From Pseudolysobacter sp. (GTDB taxonomy: Bacteria; Pseudomonadota; Gammaproteobacteria; Xanthomonadales; Rhodanobacteraceae), in assembly GCA_025351985.1 (NCBI GenBank), contig JANXUW010000727.1:1-5706 (forward strand): DNA of 5,706 nt, in the 5' to 3' direction. The number at the start of each line of letters is the position of its first letter. Within the stretch, counting starts at the first letter, position 1. The position numbers and the translations under genes are program-made. Below, piece by piece: positions 1-5,706 of this stretch. The notes under the pieces are model-generated. The model saw only the letters and a list, made by a program, of their open reading frames with translations. It was not told the DNA's origin and made no database searches.

Positions 1-612
1 AATCGCATCGGCAGTGGCATCCATCACCAGGCGAAAGCGCTGCAGATCCAGCTCGCGCTGCACACGCTCGGTCACATCTGCGCCGATGCTGGCCGTGCCG
101 ATCACTTCGCCGGCGGCCGATCGCAATAACGAATTGTTCCACTGGATGGTGCGACGTTCACCCGTTCGCGTCAGAATCTCGTTGGTATGGTGGCGCGATT
201 CCGTTGCGCCTGCCAACAGCGTTGAATGAGCTTTGGCCAGACTGAGTTCGGGCGGAATAAACATCTCGAACCAGTTTTTGCCGAGCACGTCATCGCGCGT
301 CCAGCCGGTGAGTTGCAGCAGATAATCGTTGCAGAAAGTAATCGTGCCAGTGGGACTGAGCATCAGCGAAATCATTTCGACATTGTCGAGCATGTCGCTG
401 AAACGCCGATTGCTCTCGCGCAACGCATCCAGCGCCAGGTGCAAGGCACTCAGCAGATTGCCGTCGCTGCTCGGCGGATCGAGGTTTGCTTCGCCGAGAG
501 CAAATTCGATCGCTGCCCGCAGTACGTCGTCTTTTTCCAGCTGACCGAGCAGCACCCTGATGCGGGCAATCGTATCTGTCGCGGATAGTGGCGGTTGGCG
601 TGATGGCTTCAT
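1..612 (-). CDS. PAS-domain signalling protein (3'-partial, C-terminus off window)
   Basis: My translation of the minus strand from ATG at 612 gives 204 codons with no stop before the left edge. Residues 1-64 (MKPSRQPPLSATDTIARIRV and onward) are mostly helical and unassigned. Residues about 68-140 form a PAS core: RRFSDMLDNVEMISLMLSPT, TITFCNDYLLQLTGWTRDDV, then LGKNWFEMFIPPE. Residues 145-183 form a PAC segment (EILTRTGERRTIQWN, EVIGTASIGADVTER). A second PAS domain seems to begin at about 190 (LQRFRLVMDATADAI). No membrane segment is visible, so it is probably cytoplasmic. The output module is outside the window; diguanylate cyclase, EAL or histidine kinase are all common for this architecture. 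It begins 74 bases after the kinase stop on the same strand, so co-transcription is possible. No good ribosome binding site is seen; the frame stays open upstream, with TTG at 645 as an alternative start. Confidence 0.85.
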   Translation of the reverse strand, partial: MKPSRQPPLSATDTIARIRVLLGQLEKDDVLRAAIEFALGEANLDPPSSDGNLLSALHLALDALRESNRRFSDMLDNVEMISLMLSPTGTITFCNDYLLQLTGWTRDDVLGKNWFEMFIPPELSLAKAHSTLLAGATESRHHTNEILTRTGERRTIQWNNSLLRSAAGEVIGTASIGADVTERVQRELDLQRFRLVMDATADAI

Positions 613-686
613 ATCCGTACGCAGTCTGCAGAGTCGTTGCGGCAAGCCGGTGTGAAGATGATTCGATTCATCCAGATTCGGCCGTA

Positions 687-2081
687 TCAGGAGCTTGCCG
701 ACATGACAAAAACTACCCGGATGCGTGTGCCGATGCCGTTTTCGCCGCTGGACAGGATCAGCTCGGCTTGATGCAGGCGCGCGATTTCATCGACGATCGC
801 CAAGCCCAGTCCGCAGCCGTCGCCACTGCTCGCCCGCATGCGATAAAAGCGCTGCAGCACATTCGTACGTTCCGATTCCGGAATACCCGGGCCGTCGTCC
901 TCGATTTCGAGGAATGCACGGCGCTGCGCATCATTGTCGCAACGCAAGGTGATGCGCCCATCCGCAGGCGTGTATTTGAGTGCGTTGTCGGTGAGATTGG
1001 TCAGCAGTTCGCGCAGCAGCCATGCGCTGCCCATGATCGTGGTCGGCACGGTTTCGACACCGAGATCGATATTTTTCGCGAGCGCGCGATCCAGCTGATC
1101 GGTGACACAGGTTTCGATCAATCGCCGCAAATCGATGCGCTGGAATTGCTCGGGCAGATTCGCCGCCGGATCGGCGCGCGCGAGTGCCAGCAATTGATTG
1201 GCGGTATGCGCGAGACGACGGCAACTATCCAGCAGACGCAGCAGTTTTTCCTTGTCGGCCGGCGAGGGCGCTTCGCGTGCGAGCAGATCGAGTTGTGCTT
1301 GCAGACCGGCCAGCGGTGTGCGTAATTGATGCGCTGCGTTGGCGAGAAATTGTTGTTGTGCCAGCGCTGCTTCGCGCACCGTGGCGAACAGCTGATTCAA
1401 TGCGCGCACCAGCGGACGAACTTCGCCGGGCACCGCGGTTTCGTCGAGCGCGCGCAACTCGCGTGGCGATCGCGTTTCGATCTCGTCGCGCAAGCGCAGC
1501 AGCGGACGCAATCCCGCGGCAACGCCGATGAACACCAGCAGCATGATCGCGCCAAGTTGCAGCAGATCGGTGAGTACCACGCCGGTGAGCAGGCGCGTGG
1601 TGGCGTGGTCACGTTTGAGTTTGGTTTCGGCCACAACCACCGTGACAACTCCCGCTGCGGTGCTGCTGCGATAGGTTGCCAAACGCACCTCACGCGTATG
1701 GAAAGTCGCATCCATGAAATCGGGATTGCGTGTGCCGGCCGCCGTCGCCGCCGGCAGGTCGCGATCACCGCTGACATAACTGCCATCGGTGCCGAATACG
1801 GCATAAAACATGTCATCGTGGCGGCCATTTCGCAGCACCTTCATGGCTTCGTCCGGCAGCTCGGCATGAATCGCACCGCTGCCGGGTTCGATGCGCACGT
1901 AAGAACTTACCGCCAGCGCGGCGTCGGCCAGTGCCTGATCGTAGGCCTCGCGCACGGGCACCGCACCCATGCGGTAATCGAGCAGCACGCCGGCCATCAG
2001 CAGCAGAATCAGCGGTGGCAACAGCAGCCACAGCAGGCGTCGCCGAACGGTGCCGATATGAGCGGAATCCGATGCTTTCAT
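687..2081 (-). CDS. Membrane sensor histidine kinase (TctE-like)
   Basis: A 464-residue inner-membrane kinase. TM1 is about residues 14-34 and TM2 about 164-190, enclosing a periplasmic sensor of roughly 130 residues. The start of that region (DYRMGAVPVREAYDQALADAA) is typical of the TctE family (2CSK_N-type) N-terminus. A HAMP-like linker follows TM2 (about 190-240). The H-box has H251 in FLANAAHQLRTPLAGL. The ATPase domain shows the N-box ELLTNLTDNALKYT (N362, N366), G1 box DDGPGI (395-400), the F-box region around QRFYRM and G2 box GCGLGLAIV (422-430). All catalytic elements are intact. TctE relatives sense tricarboxylates, but related kinases sense other ligands, so the signal here is unknown. 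ATG at 2081 overlaps the regulator stop as ATGA. Confidence 0.95.
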   Translation of the reverse strand: MKASDSAHIGTVRRRLLWLLLPPLILLLMAGVLLDYRMGAVPVREAYDQALADAALAVSSYVRIEPGSGAIHAELPDEAMKVLRNGRHDDMFYAVFGTDGSYVSGDRDLPAATAAGTRNPDFMDATFHTREVRLATYRSSTAAGVVTVVVAETKLKRDHATTRLLTGVVLTDLLQLGAIMLLVFIGVAAGLRPLLRLRDEIETRSPRELRALDETAVPGEVRPLVRALNQLFATVREAALAQQQFLANAAHQLRTPLAGLQAQLDLLAREAPSPADKEKLLRLLDSCRRLAHTANQLLALARADPAANLPEQFQRIDLRRLIETCVTDQLDRALAKNIDLGVETVPTTIMGSAWLLRELLTNLTDNALKYTPADGRITLRCDNDAQRRAFLEIEDDGPGIPESERTNVLQRFYRMRASSGDGCGLGLAIVDEIARLHQAELILSSGENGIGTRIRVVFVMSASS

Positions 2082-2746
2082 TTTTCGGTTTCCTCCAGAC
2101 GATAACCAAGGCCGCGCACCGTGCGGATGTGCACGCCTACGCCGAGCTTGGCGCGCAATCGAGAGATATAAACCTCGATGGCATTGGGCGTCAGCACCTC
2201 ATCCCAACTGGCGATGGCCTGCTGCAGTTTGTCCTTGCTCACGACCTGGCCGACATGCAGCAGCAGGCATTCGATGATCGCCCATTCGCGTCGCGTGAGT
2301 TCGATGCTTGCCCCCGCCACACTCGCCTGGCGGCGTGCCAAGTCGACTTCCAGCGAACCGCAGCTCAGATTGGCGCTGAGCGCCGACGTCGAGCGCCGGA
2401 TCAACGCACGACAGCGCGCAGCGAGTTCCGGCAACTCGAACGGTTTGACCAGATAATCGTCGGCGCCGAGATCGAGGGCATTGACACGATCGGCCAGCGC
2501 ATCGCGCGCAGTAAGAATCAACACCGGCAAGGTCAAGCCGTCAGCGCGCAAACGTTGCACCAGGGAAAAGCCATCCGCCACGGGCAGGCCGAGATCGATC
2601 ACGATCAGATCGAAATTTTCGTGGCGCAGCGCGATCCGTGCGGCTTCGGCACTGCCGACGTGATCGACCGCAAACCCGCTCGCGGCAAGGCCGCTGCGAA
2701 TCGCATCCGCTACCAGGGCATCGTCTTCGACTATGAGTACACGCAT
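2078..2746 (-). CDS. OmpR-family response regulator (TctD-like)
   Basis: A 222-residue DNA-binding regulator. The receiver domain (1 to about 115) shows the acid pocket E7-D8-D9, the phosphoacceptor D51 in IVIDLGLP, T79 in LILTAR and K101 in LVKPF. The winged-helix effector (about 128-220) shows IELTRREWAIIECLLLH, an NAIEVYISRLRAKL recognition-helix region and the wing VRGLGYRLE, all standard for OmpR/PhoB proteins. The start at 2746 (MRVLIVEDD) is chosen because receiver domains begin here; a longer frame back to 2866 adds sequence without domain character. No strong ribosome binding site is visible before this ATG. It overlaps the kinase gene by four bases (ATGA), so the two are an operon and probably cognate partners. 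Similarity to the TctD/QseB branch is inferred from the partner kinase. Its targets are unknown; self-regulation through the repeats upstream and control of the neighbouring hydrogenase genes are possibilities. Confidence 0.95.
   Translation of the reverse strand: MRVLIVEDDALVADAIRSGLAASGFAVDHVGSAEAARIALRHENFDLIVIDLGLPVADGFSLVQRLRADGLTLPVLILTARDALADRVNALDLGADDYLVKPFELPELAARCRALIRRSTSALSANLSCGSLEVDLARRQASVAGASIELTRREWAIIECLLLHVGQVVSKDKLQQAIASWDEVLTPNAIEVYISRLRAKLGVGVHIRTVRGLGYRLEETEK
2091..2096 (-). promoter_or_regulatory. Ribosome binding site of the histidine kinase
   Basis: GGAGGA on the minus strand lies 9 bases before the kinase ATG at 2081, inside the last codons of the response regulator. 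It is the strongest Shine-Dalgarno match in the window. It fixes the kinase start and supports translation reinitiation at the ATGA overlap. Confidence 0.75.
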
Positions 2747-2884
2747 GCCGTAAAGCATAACCTGTGACATGCATGGATGGCGTATCCGGTGGCGTGTCGC
2801 GATGTTCTTGGCGGCTATGCAGAGCGCGCGACAGGTGAGGTCTGTCGCGTGTTCGATCGTCAACAAGCGGTCAGAATCGATGGC
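2747..2884. other. Intergenic gap between hydrogenase operon and two-component operon
   Basis: No credible gene is seen here. In minus-strand direction a TTGACG (plus-strand CGTCAA at 2858-2863) resembles a -35 box, but no good -10 lies 16-18 bases beyond it, so no promoter is called. The region contains the inverted repeat at 2827-2849, a further TGTCGCG at 2795-2801 and a TGTGACA at 2763-2769. An open frame extends upstream of the regulator start through this gap, but its translation does not look like a domain and would add 40 residues ahead of a standard receiver start. Confidence 0.5.
2827..2849. promoter_or_regulatory. Perfect inverted repeat CGCGACAG-7-CTGTCGCG, candidate operator
   Basis: Arms at 2827-2834 and 2842-2849 are perfect 8-bp inverted repeats separated by 7 bases, in the gap between the hydrogenase operon and the response-regulator gene, about 80 bases upstream of that gene's ATG. 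The core TGTCGCG recurs at 2795-2801. In minus-strand RNA it would fold into an 8-bp GC-rich hairpin, but no T-run follows, so it is not a canonical intrinsic terminator. An operator for the adjacent regulator or another dimeric factor is the likelier reading. It could also be an RNA hairpin protecting the 3' end of the hydrogenase message. Confidence 0.4.
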
Positions 2885-3685
2885 TCAGGCAATCGCATGC
2901 GCGGATGAGGTTGCGGTATCCGTCAGCTCGATTCGCCACGCGCCGTGCTCGGGTGCGTGATGCAAGCGTACGCTGCGCAACTGCGCGGAATCTTCCAGCC
3001 CCTGCGCGCGAAAAAATTCCTGGGCTTCGATTACGCGATCACCGCGCGTATTGCGTAATTTGATCTGCAATCCGCCGGCGCCGGCGCGCAACGGCAGCAG
3101 CAACCACGCATCATCGCGGGCGAGCAGCGCGACAATCGAGCAGCTATCCATGTAGCGATCATAGGCCGCGCTGGTCAGATGCAGTCTGCCGTTTTGCAGC
3201 CAGACTTCGGGGCCGGCGACGGCTTCGCGCGCGCGAATGACCGCGGAGATTTCCTCGGTCACCTGCTGCGCGCCGCGTTCGACCGCGGCACTCAGGCCGA
3301 TGCCGAAATCGAGACTTTGCGCTTCGACCAGGAATACCTCGATATTGCGCAGGAAATCCGCACCGAACATTTTTCCGCCGGCATACAGCGCATGATCCCA
3401 GCGCAGACCGTGCTGGGTGAATCCCGGTTCCGCTGGCGTTTGCGCCTCGCTGCCCGGTAAACGAAATACCGCGCCCGCATCACTGCCGCTGCGGCATGCG
3501 TCGATGATGATCACCTGCGCTGCGCCGCGCACCTGATACATCACATCCATGCCCGCGGTGCCGGCATCGATCAACCGTAGCGCGGAATTTTTCGTACCAA
3601 AACGTTCGATCAGGCGGCGCACCACTTCAACGCCGATGCCATCGTCGCCGCGCGCGAGATTGCCGCAGCCGATTACGACGAGCAT
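2885..3685 (-). CDS. Hydrogenase maturation endopeptidase (M52) with extra C-terminal domain
   Basis: Residues 1 to about 155 form an M52-family protease of the HybD/HyaD/HupD type, which trims the C-terminus of the [NiFe] large subunit after nickel insertion. Visible hallmarks are the N-terminal strand and loop VVIGCGNLARGDDGIGVEVV, with D15 at the position of the metal-binding Glu16 of E. coli HybD; D62 in IIIDACRSG (HybD Asp62); and H92 in QHGLRWDHAL (HybD His93). The expected substrate is encoded three genes upstream. Typical family members have about 150-195 residues; this one has 266. Residues 160-266 form an extension I do not recognise: it looks beta-rich, with WLQNGRLHL, AWLLLPLR and GLQIKLRNTRGD, then EAQEFFRAQGL. 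No clear ribosome binding site precedes the ATG, and the gap from the previous gene is 28 bases, so translation may depend on coupling. Protease call strong; extension unassigned. Confidence 0.9.
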   Translation of the reverse strand: MLVVIGCGNLARGDDGIGVEVVRRLIERFGTKNSALRLIDAGTAGMDVMYQVRGAAQVIIIDACRSGSDAGAVFRLPGSEAQTPAEPGFTQHGLRWDHALYAGGKMFGADFLRNIEVFLVEAQSLDFGIGLSAAVERGAQQVTEEISAVIRAREAVAGPEVWLQNGRLHLTSAAYDRYMDSCSIVALLARDDAWLLLPLRAGAGGLQIKLRNTRGDRVIEAQEFFRAQGLEDSAQLRSVRLHHAPEHGAWRIELTDTATSSAHAIA

Positions 3686-3713
3686 GAGTCGGACCGATCG
3701 ACTGCGCGCAACT

Positions 3714-4058
3714 TCAAATGCGCCATACGTTGCATGACCATTCGGGTTCCACGCCGAGTTTGAGTTCGGGCAGCGCGCAATAGCGACTGTGCGTGATGTA
3801 GTACATGCAGGTAGCGCAGGCTTGCTCGATGTCCGGATCCTCCTCGCTCACGTACGCTGTGAGGGTGAAGCCGGCGATGCGCAACTGGCCTTGCAGATCG
3901 TCCGGCGGCAGCGCTTGCAACGCCTGCACCACGCGCTGGATTTCGGCATCGCTGTAGGCGCGATGCTGCCAGTCGGTTTCGAGTCCGGCGGCCAGCAGAT
4001 CGTGGATCTTCTTGCGCTGTCGATCGAGCTGCGCATCGATGGATTCGTTCACCGCCAT
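3714..4058 (-). CDS. Small tetra-cysteine HiPIP-like protein, copy B
   Basis: A 114-residue paralogue of the gene 12 bases upstream. Both share LLA.GL.T, PDDL.G.L, GFT.T.Y, C..CMYY..H, C.LPEL, VE..W.C and a terminal WRI. Its cysteines C81, C84, C94 and C109 have exactly the same spacing (x2, x9, x14) as copy A, with W112 two residues after the last. A short acidic insertion (SEEDPDIEQ) precedes the first Cys. The C-terminal block resembles a HiPIP cluster site, although Ser108 replaces the usual aromatic before the last Cys. There is no signal peptide or membrane segment. Start choice is open: AAAGGA (4060-4065) lies only 1 base from the ATG at 4058 but 7 bases from an in-frame GTG at 4052, which could be the real start (112 residues). 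The function is unknown; an Fe-S partner of the hydrogenase is the best inference. Confidence 0.85.
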   Translation of the reverse strand: MAVNESIDAQLDRQRKKIHDLLAAGLETDWQHRAYSDAEIQRVVQALQALPPDDLQGQLRIAGFTLTAYVSEEDPDIEQACATCMYYITHSRYCALPELKLGVEPEWSCNVWRI

Positions 4059-4070
4059 GTCCTTTGTCAG

Positions 4071-4385
4071 TCAGATGCGCCAGAGACGACACCACCAGTC
4101 CGCTTCGACCGGTACCGCGAGTTCCGGCAGATCGCACCATTTGCGATGCACGAGGTAATACATGCACTCCTGGCAGCGCATGCGTTCCGGCCCATACGGT
4201 GTATCGGTAAAACCCGACAGCACGAGTTTGCCGCACAGATCGTCCGGTGACAGCCGATACAACTCGTCGAGCAGGCGCGAAAACTCCCGAGCCGTTTCTG
4301 GAAACGGCTCGGTCTGGGTCTTGAGACCATCGGCAAGCAGCTTGCCGATTCGTTCGCGCATTTGATCATCGTCCTGTCTCGACAT
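4071..4385 (-). CDS. Small tetra-cysteine HiPIP-like protein, copy A
   Basis: A 104-residue protein of unassigned function, 36 bases after the hydrogenase large subunit. Residues 1-60 are charged and probably helical, with the motif SPDDLCGKL..SGFT. Residues 71-104 hold C71-x2-C74-x9-C84-x14-C99-x2-W102 and end in LWRI. The stretch from C84 to W102 nearly matches the HiPIP signature as I recall it (C-x(6,9)-[LIVM]-x3-G-[YW]-C-x2-[FYW]), with Trp where Gly is expected. The aromatic CMYY after the first pair also recalls HiPIPs. Four invariant Cys suggest a [4Fe-4S] cluster or a structural zinc. There is no Tat or Sec signal, unlike classical periplasmic HiPIPs, so a cytoplasmic location is inferred. 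C51 is not shared with copy B. GAGGA (4390-4394) precedes the ATG by 4 bases. A role as electron carrier or assembly factor for the hydrogenase is inferred from position. Confidence 0.85.
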   Translation of the reverse strand: MSRQDDDQMRERIGKLLADGLKTQTEPFPETAREFSRLLDELYRLSPDDLCGKLVLSGFTDTPYGPERMRCQECMYYLVHRKWCDLPELAVPVEADWWCRLWRI

Positions 4386-4421
4386 CGCATCCTCGTTGCG
4401 CCTGGGTCACGCTCACGGCGC

Positions 4422-5706
4422 TTACCCGATGCGAAAGCGTGCCAGCTCCTTGCCGGTTTTACCATCGTGCGCATGTACCGTGCATACCAGGCATGAATCG
4501 AACGAGCGGGCGACATGGCCGACCTCGACCGGATCGCTCGGATCAGCGATCGGCGTGCCGACCAGCGCTTCCTCAATCGGACCGCGGATGCCCTTGCTGT
4601 CGCGCGGCCCGACGTTCCAGGTGGTTGGCGCAATGATCTGGTAATTCTTGATCTTGCCGTCCTTGACTTCGATCCAGTGGCATAGCGCGCCGCGAATGGC
4701 TTCGGTGGCGCCCCAGCCGCGACCGTCTTTTTCGCGCGGCTTGATGTACCACGGTTCGTGCAGGCGGAATTCCTTGAGGCAATGTTCGGCCTGGCGATAT
4801 AGCTTGATGGTCTCGTGCATGCGCGCGATCTGGCGCAGGTGCAAACTCGGGCCACCCATTTTCTTGTACATGTCGAGCACGAACGGATCGTAGTGCTGCC
4901 AAGCCTCGCCGTGCTTGCCGCCGGCGATCAATTGGCGTGCGAACGGGCCGGCTTCGAGGCGACCATATTGATCGTGATTCACCGCGGTCGCCCACGAATA
5001 TGCACCGGCGAAATCGGTGGTGTTTTTCTGCGTGGCGCGCGTCGTACGATCAAACGGATGCACATCGGCGCCGCCTTCGTCGTACCACGCGTGCGTGGTG
5101 TTTTCGAGTGCGTGATCCTGCGACATCAAGGTGTGCGTATCGGTCTTGCCGTCGTACACGCCGCTCTTCATGATCAGCGCCGCATTGCGGCCTTCGATGG
5201 TGGGTTTCTGATATTTGTCTTCGTGCGGCAGATAACCCCACGAAATATATTTGCCCACACCGCCGCCGAATTTATGCAGGCCGATATCCAGCCCCATGCG
5301 CCAGTAGAAACCCAGATCCGAATTCGCATGCGCCGGGCTTTCATCGAGCCACGCCATGAAATCTTTGTACGATTTGATCTGCTCGTAGCGTTCCAAAGTG
5401 CAGCCAAGCCAGCACGATTCCAGCCAGTTCTTCTTGAAATATTCGAGGATCGACCACGCGCGTGTGACATCGGTCAGCGTCGGCGCGCACATCACGCCGC
5501 CGGGCACCATGTAGCTCGAATGCGGCCACTGCCCACCGAGCAATGCATAGATCTCGACCGGCTTGCCGGAAATCGTTACGCCCAACTCGTAAGACGTACC
5601 GGTAAAAGGTGCAAAGCGCTTGCACGCTTCGGCGTAATAGATACTGTTCTTGTACTTCTTGTTCGTCAGATCGATCGCGTACAAACCGTAGAAGTAGCGC
5701 GGCTGG
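4422..5706 (-). CDS. hhyL: [NiFe]-hydrogenase large subunit, group 1h-like (5'-partial)
   Basis: Catalytic subunit of a [NiFe]-hydrogenase, which splits H2 at a Ni-Fe(CN)2CO centre. The frame is open through the right edge: the first in-window start-like codon is TTG at 5684, preceded by in-frame QPRYFYG, so the true start and the N-terminal CxxC nickel motif lie outside. About 427 residues are visible. The C-terminal nickel motif DSCLVCTVH is at 4473-4499; its two Cys (4491-4493 and 4482-4484) should ligate nickel. The 16 residues after the His (AHDGKTGKELARFRIG) form the tail that a maturation endopeptidase removes. The DSC form, in place of the commoner DPC, and segments such as FGGGVGKYISWGYLPHEDKY resemble group 1h enzymes, known for oxidising H2 at atmospheric levels. 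The small subunit is presumably upstream, beyond 5706. The family is near certain; subgroup 1h rests on remembered sequence character. The stop is TAA at 4422-4424. Confidence 0.93.
   Translation of the reverse strand, partial: QPRYFYGLYAIDLTNKKYKNSIYYAEACKRFAPFTGTSYELGVTISGKPVEIYALLGGQWPHSSYMVPGGVMCAPTLTDVTRAWSILEYFKKNWLESCWLGCTLERYEQIKSYKDFMAWLDESPAHANSDLGFYWRMGLDIGLHKFGGGVGKYISWGYLPHEDKYQKPTIEGRNAALIMKSGVYDGKTDTHTLMSQDHALENTTHAWYDEGGADVHPFDRTTRATQKNTTDFAGAYSWATAVNHDQYGRLEAGPFARQLIAGGKHGEAWQHYDPFVLDMYKKMGGPSLHLRQIARMHETIKLYRQAEHCLKEFRLHEPWYIKPREKDGRGWGATEAIRGALCHWIEVKDGKIKNYQIIAPTTWNVGPRDSKGIRGPIEEALVGTPIADPSDPVEVGHVARSFDSCLVCTVHAHDGKTGKELARFRIG

Noticed and set aside
661..684. Repeated GATTC in the gap after the kinase gene
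   Set aside because: Three 5-base copies at irregular spacing are too short to support a binding-site or repeat call.
588..2767. Three long plus-strand open frames (588-1325, 1326-2105, 1931-2767) of 245-278 residues
   Set aside because: They lie antisense to an intact histidine kinase and response regulator with full motifs. Their translations are rich in Gln, Arg and His without recognisable domains, as expected from GC-rich codon bias.
2822..2854. Inverted repeat as an intrinsic terminator of the hydrogenase operon
   Set aside because: No T-tract follows on the minus strand, and the outer pairs that extend the stem as G-U on the plus strand become C-A mismatches in minus-strand RNA.
2747..2866. 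N-terminal extension of the response regulator back to 2866
   Set aside because: The extra 40 residues have no domain character, and receiver domains start at the MRVLIVEDD position. The added stretch also overlaps the inverted repeat.
4398..4421. 5-bp inverted repeat GCGCC/GGCGC just after the hydrogenase stop codon
   Set aside because: The stem is short with a 14-base loop and no T-run, well within chance for GC-rich sequence.
4067..4855. A 262-residue minus-strand frame overlapping copy A and the large subunit
   Set aside because: It is out of frame with both genes, very rich in Arg and Ser, and covers the nickel-motif region of the hydrogenase. It is a shadow.
1..5706. CRISPR array, tRNA/rRNA genes, insertion sequences or phage genes
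   Set aside because: No regularly spaced repeats, RNA-gene signatures, transposase motifs or terminal inverted repeats were seen. Apart from four intergenic gaps of 28-138 bases and one of 12, the window is coding.

Overview
The window reads as proteobacterial chromosome: GC-rich, codon-biased, with a TctD/TctE-type two-component pair. Gammaproteobacteria (Xanthomonadales-like) or Betaproteobacteria is my low-confidence guess. Every gene I can support lies on the minus strand, so transcription runs from the right edge to the left. The long plus-strand open frames are shadows.

Right half (5706 to 2885): the distal part of a [NiFe]-hydrogenase operon. It starts inside the large subunit, whose 5' end is off the window. 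The C-terminal nickel-binding motif and general sequence character fit the group 1h (formerly group 5, 'actinobacterial-type', high-affinity H2-oxidising) enzymes, so it is called hhyL. Two small paralogous genes in tandem follow. Both end in the same four-cysteine block (C-x2-C-x9-C-x14-C-x2-W), which strongly recalls the C-terminal half of high-potential iron-sulfur proteins (HiPIPs) but has no export signal. The last gene is an M52-family hydrogenase maturation endopeptidase with an unrecognised C-terminal extension of about 105 residues. Gaps between these genes are 36, 12 and 28 bases, which suggests one transcript. The protease would remove the 16-residue tail of the large subunit after the final His of the nickel motif.

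Middle (2884 to 2747): a 138-base noncoding gap. It holds a perfect 8-bp inverted repeat and a third copy of the same TGTCGCG heptamer. These are candidate operator sites for the regulator just downstream; there is no T-tract that would make a classical terminator.

Left half (2746 to 1): an OmpR-family response regulator and a TctE-like membrane histidine kinase, translationally coupled by an ATGA overlap. After 74 bases comes the start of a PAS-domain signalling protein that runs off the left edge. Its output domain is not visible.

How the parts may work together: the right-hand operon makes and matures a hydrogenase and may supply it with small Fe-S electron carriers. Whether the two-component system or the PAS protein controls it, for example in response to redox state or carbon supply, is only suggested by adjacency.
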